From Planctomycetota bacterium (lineage in GTDB: Bacteria; Planctomycetota; Phycisphaerae; Phycisphaerales; SM1A02), in contig QWPW01000010.1 in the NCBI GenBank assembly GCA_003671025.1, positions 1-64,000 of the forward strand: a stretch of DNA of 64,000 bases, in the 5' to 3' direction. The notes below the pieces were generated by a model. The model ran no database searches, had not been told where the DNA came from, and was given only the letters and a program-made list of their open reading frames with translations. Positions 36,888 to 46,339 of this stretch are shown one piece after another (position 1 is the stretch's first letter; each line of letters opens with the position of its first letter). Made by a program: the position numbers and the translations under genes.

Positions 36888-37486
36888 GTTGCGCGCGCCA
36901 GTTGCGTTGATGCGAGTCGCGCGGCCATGATCGCGATCGCTTGCGGGTACGCAATGCATTCTTCGTCGAAGACGCGTGCGGCGAGGGTGTGCGCGGTGTC
37001 GTCGCGATGCACTGCGCAACGGCGCTCTAGTACGAACGCGCCGTGGTCGTACTCTTCGTCGACTTCATGAACAGTGCAGCCTGATTCCTGCACGCCCGCG
37101 GCAATCACCGCGCGATGGACATGAAGTCCATACATGCCTTGTCCGCCAAACTGCGGCAGGAGTCCCGGATGAATGTTGAGGCAACGATCAGCCCAACGCG
37201 TGCCCACACGAAACTTGCGCAGATAGCCGGCGAGACAGACGAGATCAACGCGCGCCGCGTCCAACACCGCATCGATGCGCGTGTCGACATCGTGACCAAG
37301 CGGGACACTCGCGACACGCACGCCCGAGTCGCGGCATCGCTGCACACCTTCGCCATCCATGCGATGCGTGATCACGATTGCGACATGCGCGTCCAGCGCA
37401 GAATTCGCTGGCGCACGGCAAAAAGCGTCGAGATTGATCGCGGTGCGTCCACCGCCAGAGATCAGGATTCCCAGGCGCAGCGTCAC
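36884..37486 (-). CDS. purN: Phosphoribosylglycinamide formyltransferase
   Basis: This 200-residue enzyme transfers formyl from 10-formyl-THF to GAR in purine synthesis. Key residues are visible: GILISGGGRT for phosphate binding, the catalytic Asn104 and His106 in CLNIHPGLLP, and Asp147 in EEYDHGAFV. The start codon is GTG 37486, overlapping the upstream thioesterase stop as GTGA. Its own stop overlaps the downstream peptidase start. No other pur gene is present in the window. Confidence 0.93.
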   Translation of the reverse strand: MTLRLGILISGGGRTAINLDAFCRAPANSALDAHVAIVITHRMDGEGVQRCRDSGVRVASVPLGHDVDTRIDAVLDAARVDLVCLAGYLRKFRVGTRWADRCLNIHPGLLPQFGGQGMYGLHVHRAVIAAGVQESGCTVHEVDEEYDHGAFVLERRCAVHRDDTAHTLAARVFDEECIAYPQAIAIMAARLASTQLARAT

Positions 37487-37923
37487 GCGCTTGTCCCGTC
37501 CCGCGGAGTTTCATCGCGCGCAATGGTGTTTAACGGCGCGGTGCGAAAATCAATCGAGTGTCCCTGCGCATCCACCGCCACCATCGTCAACTGCGCCTCG
37601 GTGACGCGCGCCCACGAACCGTCGAGCCGCTGTGCATCGACCACCACTTGCACGCACGCCGAGCTGCGACCGAGGCGAATGGTGCGCGAACGAAACTCAA
37701 CTACTTCGCCCACGTCCACCGGCGCTTTGAAATCGACGCGATCCACCGATGCGGTGACCCAACGATGCAAGCCGTGACGGCGCGCCTCGACGTATCCCGC
37801 TTGATCGATGTAGGCCAAGATGATTCCGCCGAAGATCGTGCCCTGATGATTGGTGTCGCGCGGCATCATCAGCACGCGCAGTGCAAGTTGAGGGGCGTCC
37901 ACAGCGGGTAATTCGGCGGGCAT
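37483..37923 (-). CDS. Hotdog-fold acyl-CoA thioesterase
   Basis: This 146-residue member of the YciA/BFIT-type thioesterases hydrolyses acyl-CoA. The signature is RDTNHQGTIFGGIILAYIDQ, with the catalytic Asn and Asp environment, and VDFKAPVDVGEVVEF beyond it. It is first in the coupled thioesterase-purN-peptidase unit. ATG 37923 is preferred over TTG 37932. The divergent glycosyltransferase gene begins 71 bp away. Confidence 0.9.
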   Translation of the reverse strand: MPAELPAVDAPQLALRVLMMPRDTNHQGTIFGGIILAYIDQAGYVEARRHGLHRWVTASVDRVDFKAPVDVGEVVEFRSRTIRLGRSSACVQVVVDAQRLDGSWARVTEAQLTMVAVDAQGHSIDFRTAPLNTIARDETPRDGTSA

Positions 37924-37994
37924 GCACACCAATGGTAGCGATGCACATGCGCCGTCAATGCAGCAGTTCGCGCAAGAACGCCGATCTTCAGCAC

Positions 37995-39554
37995 ATGCCC
38001 TTAGCGACGGTGATCATTCCCAACTTCAACAACGGACGTGCAAGTTCGCGCGACGGTGCACACGATTTTCTCGGCGATTTGCTGGCAAATCTCGAGCTCA
38101 CGTTGCGTGATGATCCCACCGAACTTGAGATTGTCGTCGCCGATGATGGTTCGTCCGACGACAGTTTGGCCACGGCGCGCGCATGGTCGCAGCGCGTGTG
38201 GAGCACCGACTCACGTCGCGCGGGGCAACCATTTTTGCGCCTCATCGAACTCCCGCACAGCGGCGTTTTGTCCCATGTGCTCAACGCGCTACATCAACAA
38301 ACAGAGGGCGAGTTCATCTGTCGTCTCGACGGCGACGTGATCATCGACACGCCGCGATGGGTCGAGCGGTGCATCGCGCTGATGGGGCGTCATCCAAACG
38401 CCGCGGTGATGACTGGTCTGCAAAAACTTCCCGATGGCCGCAACCATGCGTTCGGCGATGCGATCCTGAGTCCGCTGGGCTACCACCATCTCGGTCAAGG
38501 ACTGCGTGACGATGAGTTGCCACCCGAACTTGAAGTCGAACATGTGATGGGGTGTTTTCATGTTTCGCGCCGCGCCGCAATCGCAGCGGTCGGTGGCTAC
38601 GACGAAGAAGTGTTGCGCGGTCAAACGGAAGAACTAGCCATGCGTCTTAATCTCGCGGGCTTTACCGCCTTCGCGACCACTAGTGTGGTGTTTCGACATT
38701 TTCATATGCAACGTAATTGGCGCGCGAATGCCGCCGACACTAGTGAGGGCTTGGGGCGAAGTCTTGACACATTCGCACGCAAGTGGGGTTGTGACCGGCT
38801 CGCGCCCGATTTGCGTGAGGTGTGGCAGCGTTGGCAGGGCACGCCGTTGGTCCAGCGGGCAAGTTTGACCGCGCCCACCGCGTGGAATCCCTTGGAAACA
38901 GGGGATTTCACGCAGGATCAGGAGTGGTCGCGCTTTGGTCACGACCCCTCCGTGACCGCGTCAGTTGCTGCCGAACTGGCCATGTTGCGCTCGGCTCCCG
39001 GTCCATTGGCGATCCTTGGTGCGCGCAGCGGACTTACCGCAATGTTGCGCGCGCGTGATGGCGTCGAAGTGCACGCACTCGAAGAAAATGCAGCGCTTGT
39101 TGCCGCGGGGATGACTAAATTTCTGACAATGGCAACGCCGGTTCCATCACTCAACTTCACACAGGTAAAGACGCTTGAGCAGAGCGGGTTGGCAGAGGAT
39201 TCGTTTGCCTGCGTTGCGTTGCTTGACAGCATCGAGCGTTTGTGGAATCCTGTCGGAGTCCTAAGGGAAGCGAGACGCTTGCTCAAACTCAATGGGTTTC
39301 TCCTCGTGAGAACTCGAGCGCGGGTAGCGGGAATGGAAAGTCGCGGGGCCGCGCTGCATCCGTTTGCGGCGCACGAATTGATTCAGATTGTCCGGCATGT
39401 TGGTGGCTTCGAGCTTTTGCTCTCGCCATCGGACGCTTCCTCGCTTGATACGAGTGGGCGTTGGAACCTTGTCGCACGAAAGTCTGAGTTGGGTACCCGC
39501 AGTGTTCACTTTGGCGTCTCGCCGATCGAGCCGACCGCCGCAAATCGAGAGTAA
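37995..39554 (+). CDS. GT2 glycosyltransferase fused to a methyltransferase-like domain
   Basis: This 519-residue two-domain protein has an N-terminal GT-A glycosyltransferase (about 1-260), with TVIIPNFNNG, nucleotide-sugar VVADDGSSDD, metal-binding CRLDGDVII and the acceptor-side GGYDEEVLRGQTEELAMR. A C-terminal SAM-methyltransferase-like domain (about 330-480) has LAILGARSGLTAML as the SAM loop and NPVGVLREARRLLKLNGFLL, typical of class I enzymes. It probably transfers and modifies a sugar in a surface glycan. No other glycan genes sit next to it. The SAM loop departs from GxGxG, so methyltransferase activity is less certain than glycosyl transfer. Confidence 0.88.
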   Translation: MPLATVIIPNFNNGRASSRDGAHDFLGDLLANLELTLRDDPTELEIVVADDGSSDDSLATARAWSQRVWSTDSRRAGQPFLRLIELPHSGVLSHVLNALHQQTEGEFICRLDGDVIIDTPRWVERCIALMGRHPNAAVMTGLQKLPDGRNHAFGDAILSPLGYHHLGQGLRDDELPPELEVEHVMGCFHVSRRAAIAAVGGYDEEVLRGQTEELAMRLNLAGFTAFATTSVVFRHFHMQRNWRANAADTSEGLGRSLDTFARKWGCDRLAPDLREVWQRWQGTPLVQRASLTAPTAWNPLETGDFTQDQEWSRFGHDPSVTASVAAELAMLRSAPGPLAILGARSGLTAMLRARDGVEVHALEENAALVAAGMTKFLTMATPVPSLNFTQVKTLEQSGLAEDSFACVALLDSIERLWNPVGVLREARRLLKLNGFLLVRTRARVAGMESRGAALHPFAAHELIQIVRHVGGFELLLSPSDASSLDTSGRWNLVARKSELGTRSVHFGVSPIEPTAANRE

Positions 39555-39562
39555 GACTGGCC

Positions 39563-40186
39563 ATGAGCGATCCCGTTACCGAAGCCCCTGTTCTACAAAT
39601 CACCAAGGCCTCCACGTGGCAAGCAGTTCGACTGCCACTACGCCTGCGCATCTTCGAGACTGCTCGTCGCCTCGGCGAAGCATCAGTCACCGAACTCGCG
39701 TTGGCGGTTGGACTCAATCGAACCGCGCTCTATTTCCATTTGCGCCAACTCGAGAAGGCCGGTCTGCTGGTCTCGCGCAGCGGCGCGCCAACTCCAGGAC
39801 GCCGCGGCAAGCGTCCGCGTTACTACCGCGCGACTGCGCAGGAGATCGCGTTCCCCCTCGATAAAGATGGCAAGCGCGATACCCAGAAGGCCTGCGATTT
39901 CTGGCGCCCTTGGCTCACCGAGAGCCGCGGCGTGGTGCTCGATCCCAAGAGTCCTGGTGGAACCTCGGCCAAGCGCGTGCTCATGTCATGGGAAAATCTC
40001 ACCGAGGACGAAGCGGGACGCGTGCGTTCGCTGGCCAACGAACTCGAAGACATCGTTCGTCGCGCGCGCAATCGTGCGAACATGATGCGCAAGGCACCGT
40101 GCGCCAATTACCACGTGGGCATGATCATGGTTCCTCTCGAAGGCCAAACCATGCCTGGACCAGAGATCAAGTTCAAGTCCAAGTGA
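39563..40186 (+). CDS. ArsR-like winged-helix transcriptional regulator
   Basis: This 207-residue protein has an N-terminal winged helix-turn-helix (about 22-80): RLRIFETARRLGEASVTELA, then the recognition helix NRTALYFHLRQLEKAGLL and a basic wing rich in Arg/Lys (PGRRGKRPRYY). The rest is helical with no obvious ligand domain. It likely binds DNA and may control the adjacent glycosyltransferase, whose stop is only 8 bp upstream. No conserved cysteine pair for metal sensing is present. Confidence 0.85.
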   Translation: MSDPVTEAPVLQITKASTWQAVRLPLRLRIFETARRLGEASVTELALAVGLNRTALYFHLRQLEKAGLLVSRSGAPTPGRRGKRPRYYRATAQEIAFPLDKDGKRDTQKACDFWRPWLTESRGVVLDPKSPGGTSAKRVLMSWENLTEDEAGRVRSLANELEDIVRRARNRANMMRKAPCANYHVGMIMVPLEGQTMPGPEIKFKSK

Positions 40187-40220
40187 TCAATACGCACCGA
40201 TGAGGCGCGTCTAAACACAA

Positions 40221-40262
40221 GCCGCCGACCCTTCGCATTGCGAGGGGTCGGCGGCGTTTTTC
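40221..40262 (+). terminator. Intrinsic terminator after the winged-helix regulator
   Basis: An 11-bp stem (gccgccgaccc / gggtcggcggc) enclosing a small tcgc/gcga inner stem is followed by gttttt. The flanking A-rich bases upstream allow it to work also for uvrA, which ends 29 bp to its right on the other strand. Confidence 0.88.
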
Positions 40263-40290
40263 ATAGATCGTGTTGCGTGATGCGATGCGC

Positions 40291-43212
40291 TTACTTCGGG
40301 GCGAGCATGGTCTTGAGCCACTTGCCCGTCCAACTGCTGCGATGTTTGGCGAGCTGTTCAGGTGTTCCCGTGGCAACGAGTTTGCCGCCGCGATCGCCGC
40401 CTTCAGGCCCGAGGTCGATGATCCAATCCGCGCACTTGACCACGTCGAGGTTGTGTTCGATGACGACCAGCGTGTGACCTTTGTCGGCAAGTCGCTGCAA
40501 GACCTCGAGCAAGCGCGCGACATCGGCGAAGTGCAGTCCAGTCGTCGGTTCGTCGAGCACGTACAGCGTGGGCGCATCGGTGGCGTTACCGAGCTCGGTA
40601 GCCAGTTTGACACGCTGCGCCTCGCCGCCGGAAAGAGTTGTCGATGCTTGTCCAAGTTGCACATAGCCAAGTCCAACATCGCACAGGCACGTGAGCATGC
40701 GGTGGATCTTGGGGTGCGCGTCGAAGAACTGCGATGCCTCCTCGATGGTGGCTTCAAGCACATCGGCGATGCTTCGTCCGCGATACTTGATTTCCAGCGT
40801 TTCGCGGGAATAACGGCGACCACGACAGACTTCGCACGACACAAACACATCGGGCAAGAAATGCATTTCGATGCGCTTGGTTCCTTGGCCTTGGCACTCT
40901 TCGCAGCGGCCGCCTTTGACATTAAATGAGAAACGCCCTGGCTCATATCCGCGAATTTTTGATTCAGGAACAAGCGCCCAAATGCGGCGAATTTCATCGA
41001 AGATTCCCGTGTACGTCGCGGGGTTTGATCGTGGCGTCCGCCCGATGGGAGATTGATCGACCTCGATGACGCGTTCGATCTTGTTCAGTCCGGTGACGCG
41101 TCCGTGCGCACCAGTCGGGGCGGATTCGCCGAGCACATGCTTGCGCGCGGCGGGCAGGAGAATGTCGTTGACCAACGTGGACTTGCCCGAACCGGAAACG
41201 CCAGTCACGCACACGATGCCGTTGAGTGGAAATGCGACATCGATCGATTGCAAGTTGTGCTCGCACGCGCCCTTGATCGAAATCGCGCGCGACTCGCTGA
41301 CCGCGCGACGCGTTGTGGGAATCTCAATGCGCTTGCGTCCCGAGAGATACTCACCCGTGAGACTGGTTGGATGTGTCGCGATGGTCTGGAAGTTTCCCTG
41401 CGCAACCAACGTGCCGCCGTACTTTCCGGGTCCTGGCCCAATGTCAACGATCCAATCGGCCGCGCGCATCATGTCTTCGTCGTGTTCAACGACGAGCACA
41501 CTGTTGCCGATGTCACACAACCGACGCAGGGTGGCGATGAGTCGATCATTGTCGCGTTGATGCAAACCAATCGTTGGTTCATCGAGCACGTAGCACACGC
41601 CAACCAGTCCGCTGCCCACTTGGGTCGCGAGTCGAATGCGTTGCGCTTCCCCGCCCGAGAGCGTGGAACTGGTGCGATCGAGTGACAAGTAATCGAGTCC
41701 CACCGAAGAGAGAAATCCCAAGCGCGCCTGAATCTCTTTGAGGATCGGTGCTGCGATTTGCCTTGATTCCTCGCTCAATTCGAGCGATTGCATCACCGCC
41801 AACGCGCGCGCCACGGTCATGGCCGCGATGTCCGCGATGGAAAGTTTCAGGGTGCCGCTGTGCAACTTCACCGCGAGCGCTTCGACGCGCAGTCGTGTGC
41901 CGTGACAGGTCTCACATGGCGCCTGACTCATGTAGGCGATGAGTCGTTGCTTGACGCTGTCGCTCTCCGTGTTCTCCATCAACCGAGTGAGATGTGGCAT
42001 CACACCTTCCCACTTGAAGAGTGGCTTGCCGCTCTCGCTCGCGCTTCCGTGCATGAGCAGGTTGCGAAGCTTCGCGGGCACATCGGCATACGGAGTGTCG
42101 AGACTGATCGCAGCAGCTTTGGCAAAGCCGCGCAATTGCTTGGAGTAGAAGTGAATCTTGCGCCACGGAGCGATCGCTTCGCGCAGCGGCTTGGTTTGAT
42201 CGGGCACGCACAACGCTTCGTCAAACTCATTCACATTCCCCAGTCCAGCGCAGGCGGGACAGGCGCCGTGGGGAGAGTTGAAACTGAACAGTCGCGGCTC
42301 GAGTTCTTCGAGAGCGCATTCGGGATGGGTGGGGCAGGCGAACTTCTCGCTGAAGGGATGCGCTTCCCATGTCTCGCTTCCCGTGTCACCGCTGGCGATG
42401 AGCACCACCAGCGAACCGCCCGCGAGTTTCAGCGCCGTCTCGACGCTTTCGTGAATGCGTTGTCGCGCGGAGTCTTCGATCACGATGCGATCGACGACCG
42501 CTTCGATGTCGTGCAGTTCGTAGCGCCCCAAGTTCAGCGGGTTTTCGCCCGCGTGCTTGAGCACGTCGCGCAGATCAATCACCACGCCGTTGACGCGCGC
42601 GCGCACGAGTCCCTGTTTTTGCAGGGATTCCAGCACTTCGCGATGAAATCCTTTTTTGCCTCGCACCACCGGCGCGCACAACATCGCGCGCTTTGATGCG
42701 AACTTCTTCAGCAACGTCTCCACGACCTGGCTCGGGTTCGAAGCAGTGATGCGCTTGCCGCAGACGTGTGGTGCTTTCGTCTTGCTCGCGCTCTTCGTGG
42801 ATGCTTTGCTTGATGATTCACTCGCGGCAGTCTTGTGCCAACACGTCGGCGTGCCGCATCGCGCACACAGCAGTCGCAGGTAATCCCAAATCTCGGTGGT
42901 GGTGGCCACGATTGAACGCGGACTGTGACTGCCCGATCGTTGCTCGATCGCGATCGTCGGAGGGAGTCCGTCGATCGCTTCGACATTCGGTTTCTGCATC
43001 TGATCGAGAAACTGGCGCGCGTACGCGGAGAGCGACTCCATGTACTTGCGCTGGCCCTCCGCGAAAATCGTGTCGAATGCGAGCGAACTCTTGCCGCTGC
43101 CAGAAACGCCAGTGATCACCACGAGCTTGTCTCGTGGAAGCTCGAGTGTGAGGTTCTTCAGGTTGTGTTCGCGTGCACCGCGAACACTGATGGACTTCTC
43201 GGGCGTAATCAT
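40291..43212 (-). CDS. uvrA: Excinuclease ABC subunit A
   Basis: This 973-residue damage-recognition ATPase of nucleotide excision repair has two ABC modules. The first Walker A is GVSGSGKS (35-42) and the second lies in [17 protein letters not shown]; both [10 protein letters not shown] signatures are present. Zinc-finger cysteines are in CPTHPEC...CPAC and CEECQGQG...CEVCRG. An unusual Ser/Lys/Ala-rich insert occupies about residues 126-150, between CARCGTPTC and VCGKRI. ATG 43212 matches the family N-terminus. uvrB lies about 3.1 kb upstream on the same strand with nrfHA between. Confidence 0.96.
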   Translation of the reverse strand: MITPEKSISVRGAREHNLKNLTLELPRDKLVVITGVSGSGKSSLAFDTIFAEGQRKYMESLSAYARQFLDQMQKPNVEAIDGLPPTIAIEQRSGSHSPRSIVATTTEIWDYLRLLCARCGTPTCWHKTAASESSSKASTKSASKTKAPHVCGKRITASNPSQVVETLLKKFASKRAMLCAPVVRGKKGFHREVLESLQKQGLVRARVNGVVIDLRDVLKHAGENPLNLGRYELHDIEAVVDRIVIEDSARQRIHESVETALKLAGGSLVVLIASGDTGSETWEAHPFSEKFACPTHPECALEELEPRLFSFNSPHGACPACAGLGNVNEFDEALCVPDQTKPLREAIAPWRKIHFYSKQLRGFAKAAAISLDTPYADVPAKLRNLLMHGSASESGKPLFKWEGVMPHLTRLMENTESDSVKQRLIAYMSQAPCETCHGTRLRVEALAVKLHSGTLKLSIADIAAMTVARALAVMQSLELSEESRQIAAPILKEIQARLGFLSSVGLDYLSLDRTSSTLSGGEAQRIRLATQVGSGLVGVCYVLDEPTIGLHQRDNDRLIATLRRLCDIGNSVLVVEHDEDMMRAADWIVDIGPGPGKYGGTLVAQGNFQTIATHPTSLTGEYLSGRKRIEIPTTRRAVSESRAISIKGACEHNLQSIDVAFPLNGIVCVTGVSGSGKSTLVNDILLPAARKHVLGESAPTGAHGRVTGLNKIERVIEVDQSPIGRTPRSNPATYTGIFDEIRRIWALVPESKIRGYEPGRFSFNVKGGRCEECQGQGTKRIEMHFLPDVFVSCEVCRGRRYSRETLEIKYRGRSIADVLEATIEEASQFFDAHPKIHRMLTCLCDVGLGYVQLGQASTTLSGGEAQRVKLATELGNATDAPTLYVLDEPTTGLHFADVARLLEVLQRLADKGHTLVVIEHNLDVVKCADWIIDLGPEGGDRGGKLVATGTPEQLAKHRSSWTGKWLKTMLAPK

Positions 43213-43277
43213 GGGGCACAGATGATAGGGTCCTCCTCGCTCGGTTCTCACACTCATCAGCGCGCGTCTCTCGAAGA

Positions 43278-43817
43278 ATGCGACCTCCGCGCCACGCGAT
43301 TGTGGGGATTCAGGGAGTTTTTACGATCTCGAGTCGCTCCGAGCCGAAAGAAACAGTAGAAATTAAGTTCTCCGTGGCATCAATTCAACCAATCCTCGCT
43401 TCTCCCGCTCTTGGTGCGCCCACCCCCGCGTGTGGCGTGCAGGGAATTGCGGTCTCGCCGTTGGCGATTCATAACTTGGTTGTGATGGAAACGGTGTTGC
43501 GAGCGGATGGGTGCGTCGCAGCAGGCGCATCGATGCCCAGCGGGACAATTGCGGCGGCGCAGGTGCCGTGTACGCCGGTCAAACCGACGACACCGACAAC
43601 CACTGCGACAACCACTGCGACAACAACTGCGACAACAACTGCGACAACCACGATTCCGGCGTACACGCACGCCTCGCCCTCAAATGTCGTGCTTCCACGA
43701 CTTCACGAGGGCAAGACCATCCCAGGACCTGCCGAATGGCGCGCGCTCGAACAGCGCGCGTCTTCTTTTAGGTTGCGTGGAAGTGGTGGCTGCATTGGCC
43801 GACCAGGCGAGCGCTGA
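43278..43817 (+). CDS. Uncertain protein with Thr-rich repeats, 179 aa
   Basis: An open frame from ATG 43278 encodes a 179-residue chain with a Thr/Ala repeat tract (about 105-125) produced by a 12-nt DNA repeat. There is no signal peptide, membrane segment or recognised domain. The codon pattern is unconvincing in its first and last thirds. It may be a fast-evolving small gene or simply spacer. Confidence 0.3.
   Translation: MRPPRHAIVGIQGVFTISSRSEPKETVEIKFSVASIQPILASPALGAPTPACGVQGIAVSPLAIHNLVVMETVLRADGCVAAGASMPSGTIAAAQVPCTPVKPTTPTTTATTTATTTATTTATTTIPAYTHASPSNVVLPRLHEGKTIPGPAEWRALEQRASSFRLRGSGGCIGRPGER
43595..43642. repeat. Four 12-nt tandem repeats (gacaacmactgc)
   Basis: Four copies of gacaaccactgc/gacaacaactgc (43595-43606, 43607-43618, 43619-43630, 43631-43642) are followed by a degenerate partial copy. 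The first two and last two copies differ by one base. Confidence 0.92.
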
Positions 43818-43876
43818 GCGCGCCGTTGACTCTAGTTAATTGATGATCGCGTCCTCCGTGCGCCGAACATCAGTTC

Positions 43877-44194
43877 ATGAACCAACCCATCAACCAAATC
43901 GGGTGCACCAGCGAAGAACTGCGCACGCTTTCAGCTGAATTCGCAGCGAGCCGAGCGTCTGCGTCACGTTGGCGACTCATCGCCGTGGGCACCATCGCCT
44001 GCGCTGGCGGCATCGTGCTCGGCGGAATGCAGCAAGTGTCCACCCGCAAGATGCAAGCCATCGTGCTTGACCCTTCGCGCAGCTCGGGCCGATGGAACTC
44101 CACTCTGCTCGCGGTCGATGAGTCGGGCAAAGTGTATTCGCTGAACACTTCCAAACCGCAGACGGTGTGGGAAGCGTTCATGTACTCGCCGTGA
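43877..44194 (+). CDS. Small single-pass membrane protein, 105 aa
   Basis: This 105-residue protein has a helical N-terminus, one transmembrane helix (about 33-50, RLIAVGTIACAGGIVLGG) and a short outside domain ending in AVDESGKVYSLNTSKPQ. I do not recognise a family. ATG 43877 and amino-acid balance support a real gene. It converges with nrfA, leaving 21 bp between stop codons. Confidence 0.6.
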   Translation: MNQPINQIGCTSEELRTLSAEFAASRASASRWRLIAVGTIACAGGIVLGGMQQVSTRKMQAIVLDPSRSSGRWNSTLLAVDESGKVYSLNTSKPQTVWEAFMYSP

Positions 44195-44215
44195 GTGCTT
44201 CTCGCATCGAGTGAA

Positions 44216-45709
44216 TCATTCGTCCTTCGCGAGCCGTGCACTCTCGGCGATGACCGTCGTTCCTTGACGCGCGAGATCGATGCATTCGGCGAGCACGCGC
44301 GCCGCTTCTTGCGGCGCGTGGAATCCCATCGAGTTCTCAGCGCTCACCCAGTCGAGGCGAAACTGTGCGCCGCGCTGCAGCGCGCGTGCCTTGTCGAGGT
44401 CTACCTCAGCGACGCCATCGCCTTTCGCTTGCGCGATACGCGTGATGAGTTCGCTCACCGCCGCCTCACCACGATGCAGCAGTCCTGCAGTCGTGTCTTG
44501 AATCGTCTGCACGCGCGCGAGCAGCACGTTTTCATCGGTGGGATGGCAGTTCAAACACGCGCCCGCAATGTTGAGCAGCGGACTGCGCACGTGGTGACTG
44601 GAGATTTTCACTGCGCCGACGCGTTCGTAGGGCATGTGGCAATCCGCGCATGAAACACCCATTTGCGCGTGAACTCCCTGCGACCACATTTCAAACTCTG
44701 GATGTTGCGCTTTCAACGCGGGTGCGCCCGAAACCGCATGCGTCCAATCGCTGAAACCGATCGAGTTGTAGTACGCCTCTTGCGACTCAACTTTGAGTCC
44801 GTTCATCCACGGATAGGTGAGTCGCTTGGTTTCGGGAGCGAAGTAATACTCGACATGACATTGACCGCACACGAGTGAACGCATCTCTTGACGCGACGCG
44901 AGTGCGTTGGGGTTGTAGGGAACTTTCTTGTCACCTTGACGCCATCGCTCGATGCTCGGCAGATGCGCTTGCGGCGCAGAGCTCGCCGCAAGCGCGGCCA
45001 TTCCTTCCAGCATGGCAGGACGCGACACGCGTAGCGAGAGCGTCTTGGGATCGTGGCAATCCAAGCACGCGACCGGATGACTCACCAGCGCAGTCGCTTC
45101 TGCGTAGGGAAGTTTGCACACCTCGGAAAATCCTGCGAGCAACTGCGCTTGACCGTTGGGCGAGAGCAGGGGATCGGTGGGAACACCGACGGCTCCGGCT
45201 TCGAGACCCTTGGCGCGGTACGCAGGAATCACGCTCGCGTGACAGTGAAGACACGCGCCCGGTTGCTTCTTCTGCTTGACGCGTTCGGTCTCGCGTTGGT
45301 CTTGCAACATGTAGCTGTGACCGCGGTCTTCGCGAAAGTCGATGGCGAAGGCGTATCCCGCCCAAATGTTGCGCCACACGGGGTTTTCATCGAGTTTTTG
45401 AAACCCGTCGCTTCCGCCATAGCGGGTTCGCTCGGTGTCGACAGTGCGCTTGTAGCTGTCGTACTGATGCGGGAAGTCGCGCCCCCACGTCGCGGGATCC
45501 ACGGTGGTTTCGTTGAGATCGACGGTGCGATACGCGACTTGCAACGCTTCTGCTTTGCGATCGCTGATGTTGGTGAGCAACGCCGCAACACCGAAGGTTC
45601 CGCCCGCAGCGGCGACCGCGGTGACGACCCACAGTCGTCGCGAAGAGCGAGGAGGAGCTGCGAGTGCGGACGTGTTCTTGTTCGTGTTGTCATGCATGTT
45701 GTCGTTCAT
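44216..45709 (-). CDS. nrfA: Ammonia-forming cytochrome c nitrite reductase, catalytic subunit
   Basis: This 497-residue pentahaem enzyme reduces nitrite to ammonium in the periplasm. It is anchored or exported by an N-terminal helix (about 27-47). Haem sites are at 153-157 (CLHCH), 215-219, 281-285, 354-358 and 385-389. The first, catalytic haem normally has CxxCK; here it is CxxCH, a known minority variant. Other active-site features fit NrfA: Arg in TLSLRVSRPA, Tyr in CGQCHVEYY and His in KISSHHVRSPL. The start overlaps the nrfH stop as ATGA. Confidence 0.95.
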   Translation of the reverse strand: MNDNMHDNTNKNTSALAAPPRSSRRLWVVTAVAAAGGTFGVAALLTNISDRKAEALQVAYRTVDLNETTVDPATWGRDFPHQYDSYKRTVDTERTRYGGSDGFQKLDENPVWRNIWAGYAFAIDFREDRGHSYMLQDQRETERVKQKKQPGACLHCHASVIPAYRAKGLEAGAVGVPTDPLLSPNGQAQLLAGFSEVCKLPYAEATALVSHPVACLDCHDPKTLSLRVSRPAMLEGMAALAASSAPQAHLPSIERWRQGDKKVPYNPNALASRQEMRSLVCGQCHVEYYFAPETKRLTYPWMNGLKVESQEAYYNSIGFSDWTHAVSGAPALKAQHPEFEMWSQGVHAQMGVSCADCHMPYERVGAVKISSHHVRSPLLNIAGACLNCHPTDENVLLARVQTIQDTTAGLLHRGEAAVSELITRIAQAKGDGVAEVDLDKARALQRGAQFRLDWVSAENSMGFHAPQEAARVLAECIDLARQGTTVIAESARLAKDE

Positions 45710-46206
45710 GGCGCGATTCCTCGTTGCTCGAAACGATCTGGAATGTGTGTGTGCTCAGCCGCGTGTGCAACGCCGGGATGGCAACGCACACATCCGTCGT
45801 CGATCACGTTTTGTGCGTGGCTCGCCGACGGCTGATGAAAGAGTTGTCCATGGCAACGAACGCAATTGGCTTCGACCACCGCGAGTCCAGGTTCATGGAT
45901 GCGAATGTGTTCGGGGAATCCACCGAGCGTGAAGGCTTTGGAGTGGTGCCATCCGTTGAGACTTTTGGTGAGCCACTTGCCCACAAGGTCGTGCGGGACA
46001 TGGCAATCGTTGCAAGTGGTGACCGCATGATGACGGCCGCGCTCCCATGCAGTGAATTGAGGTCGCATGACGTGGCAATTCAAACACGCCGAAGGATCAT
46101 CGGACATGTACGCCGTTCCCTCGGCGTAGTGAAACGTGAAGGCGCCGACTCCGAGGGTCACACCCACCAAGATCACTGTGACGATGCGTAGCTTGCTGTG
46201 CCTCAT
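45706..46206 (-). CDS. nrfH: Cytochrome c nitrite reductase, membrane subunit
   Basis: This 166-residue NapC/NirT-type quinol dehydrogenase passes electrons from the quinol pool to NrfA. It has one N-terminal helix (about 8-26) and four haem sites CxxCH at 41-45, 65-69, 115-119 and 139-143. The first is followed by Met (CLNCHVMRPQ), as in NrfH proteins where Met ligates haem 1. It is the first gene of an nrfHA operon and its ATG 46206 has GGAGAG upstream. Confidence 0.94.
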   Translation of the reverse strand: MRHSKLRIVTVILVGVTLGVGAFTFHYAEGTAYMSDDPSACLNCHVMRPQFTAWERGRHHAVTTCNDCHVPHDLVGKWLTKSLNGWHHSKAFTLGGFPEHIRIHEPGLAVVEANCVRCHGQLFHQPSASHAQNVIDDGCVRCHPGVAHAAEHTHIPDRFEQRGIAP

Positions 46207-46339
46207 AGAGAACTCTCCATACGGGAGGGCACTCTATCATGTAATCTGGATCTTGATATCCGTATTGCGCGGTCGCGCCGAGAAATCGTGGTTTTTCCTT
46301 TTCGACTTTGGATCGCTGTCCCCGGCGGTCATGCACGTG

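Noticed and set aside
46240..46270. Possible FNR or similar box upstream of nrfH (TTGATatccgTATTG)
   Set aside because: Only one half-site matches; the second half differs at three of five bases.
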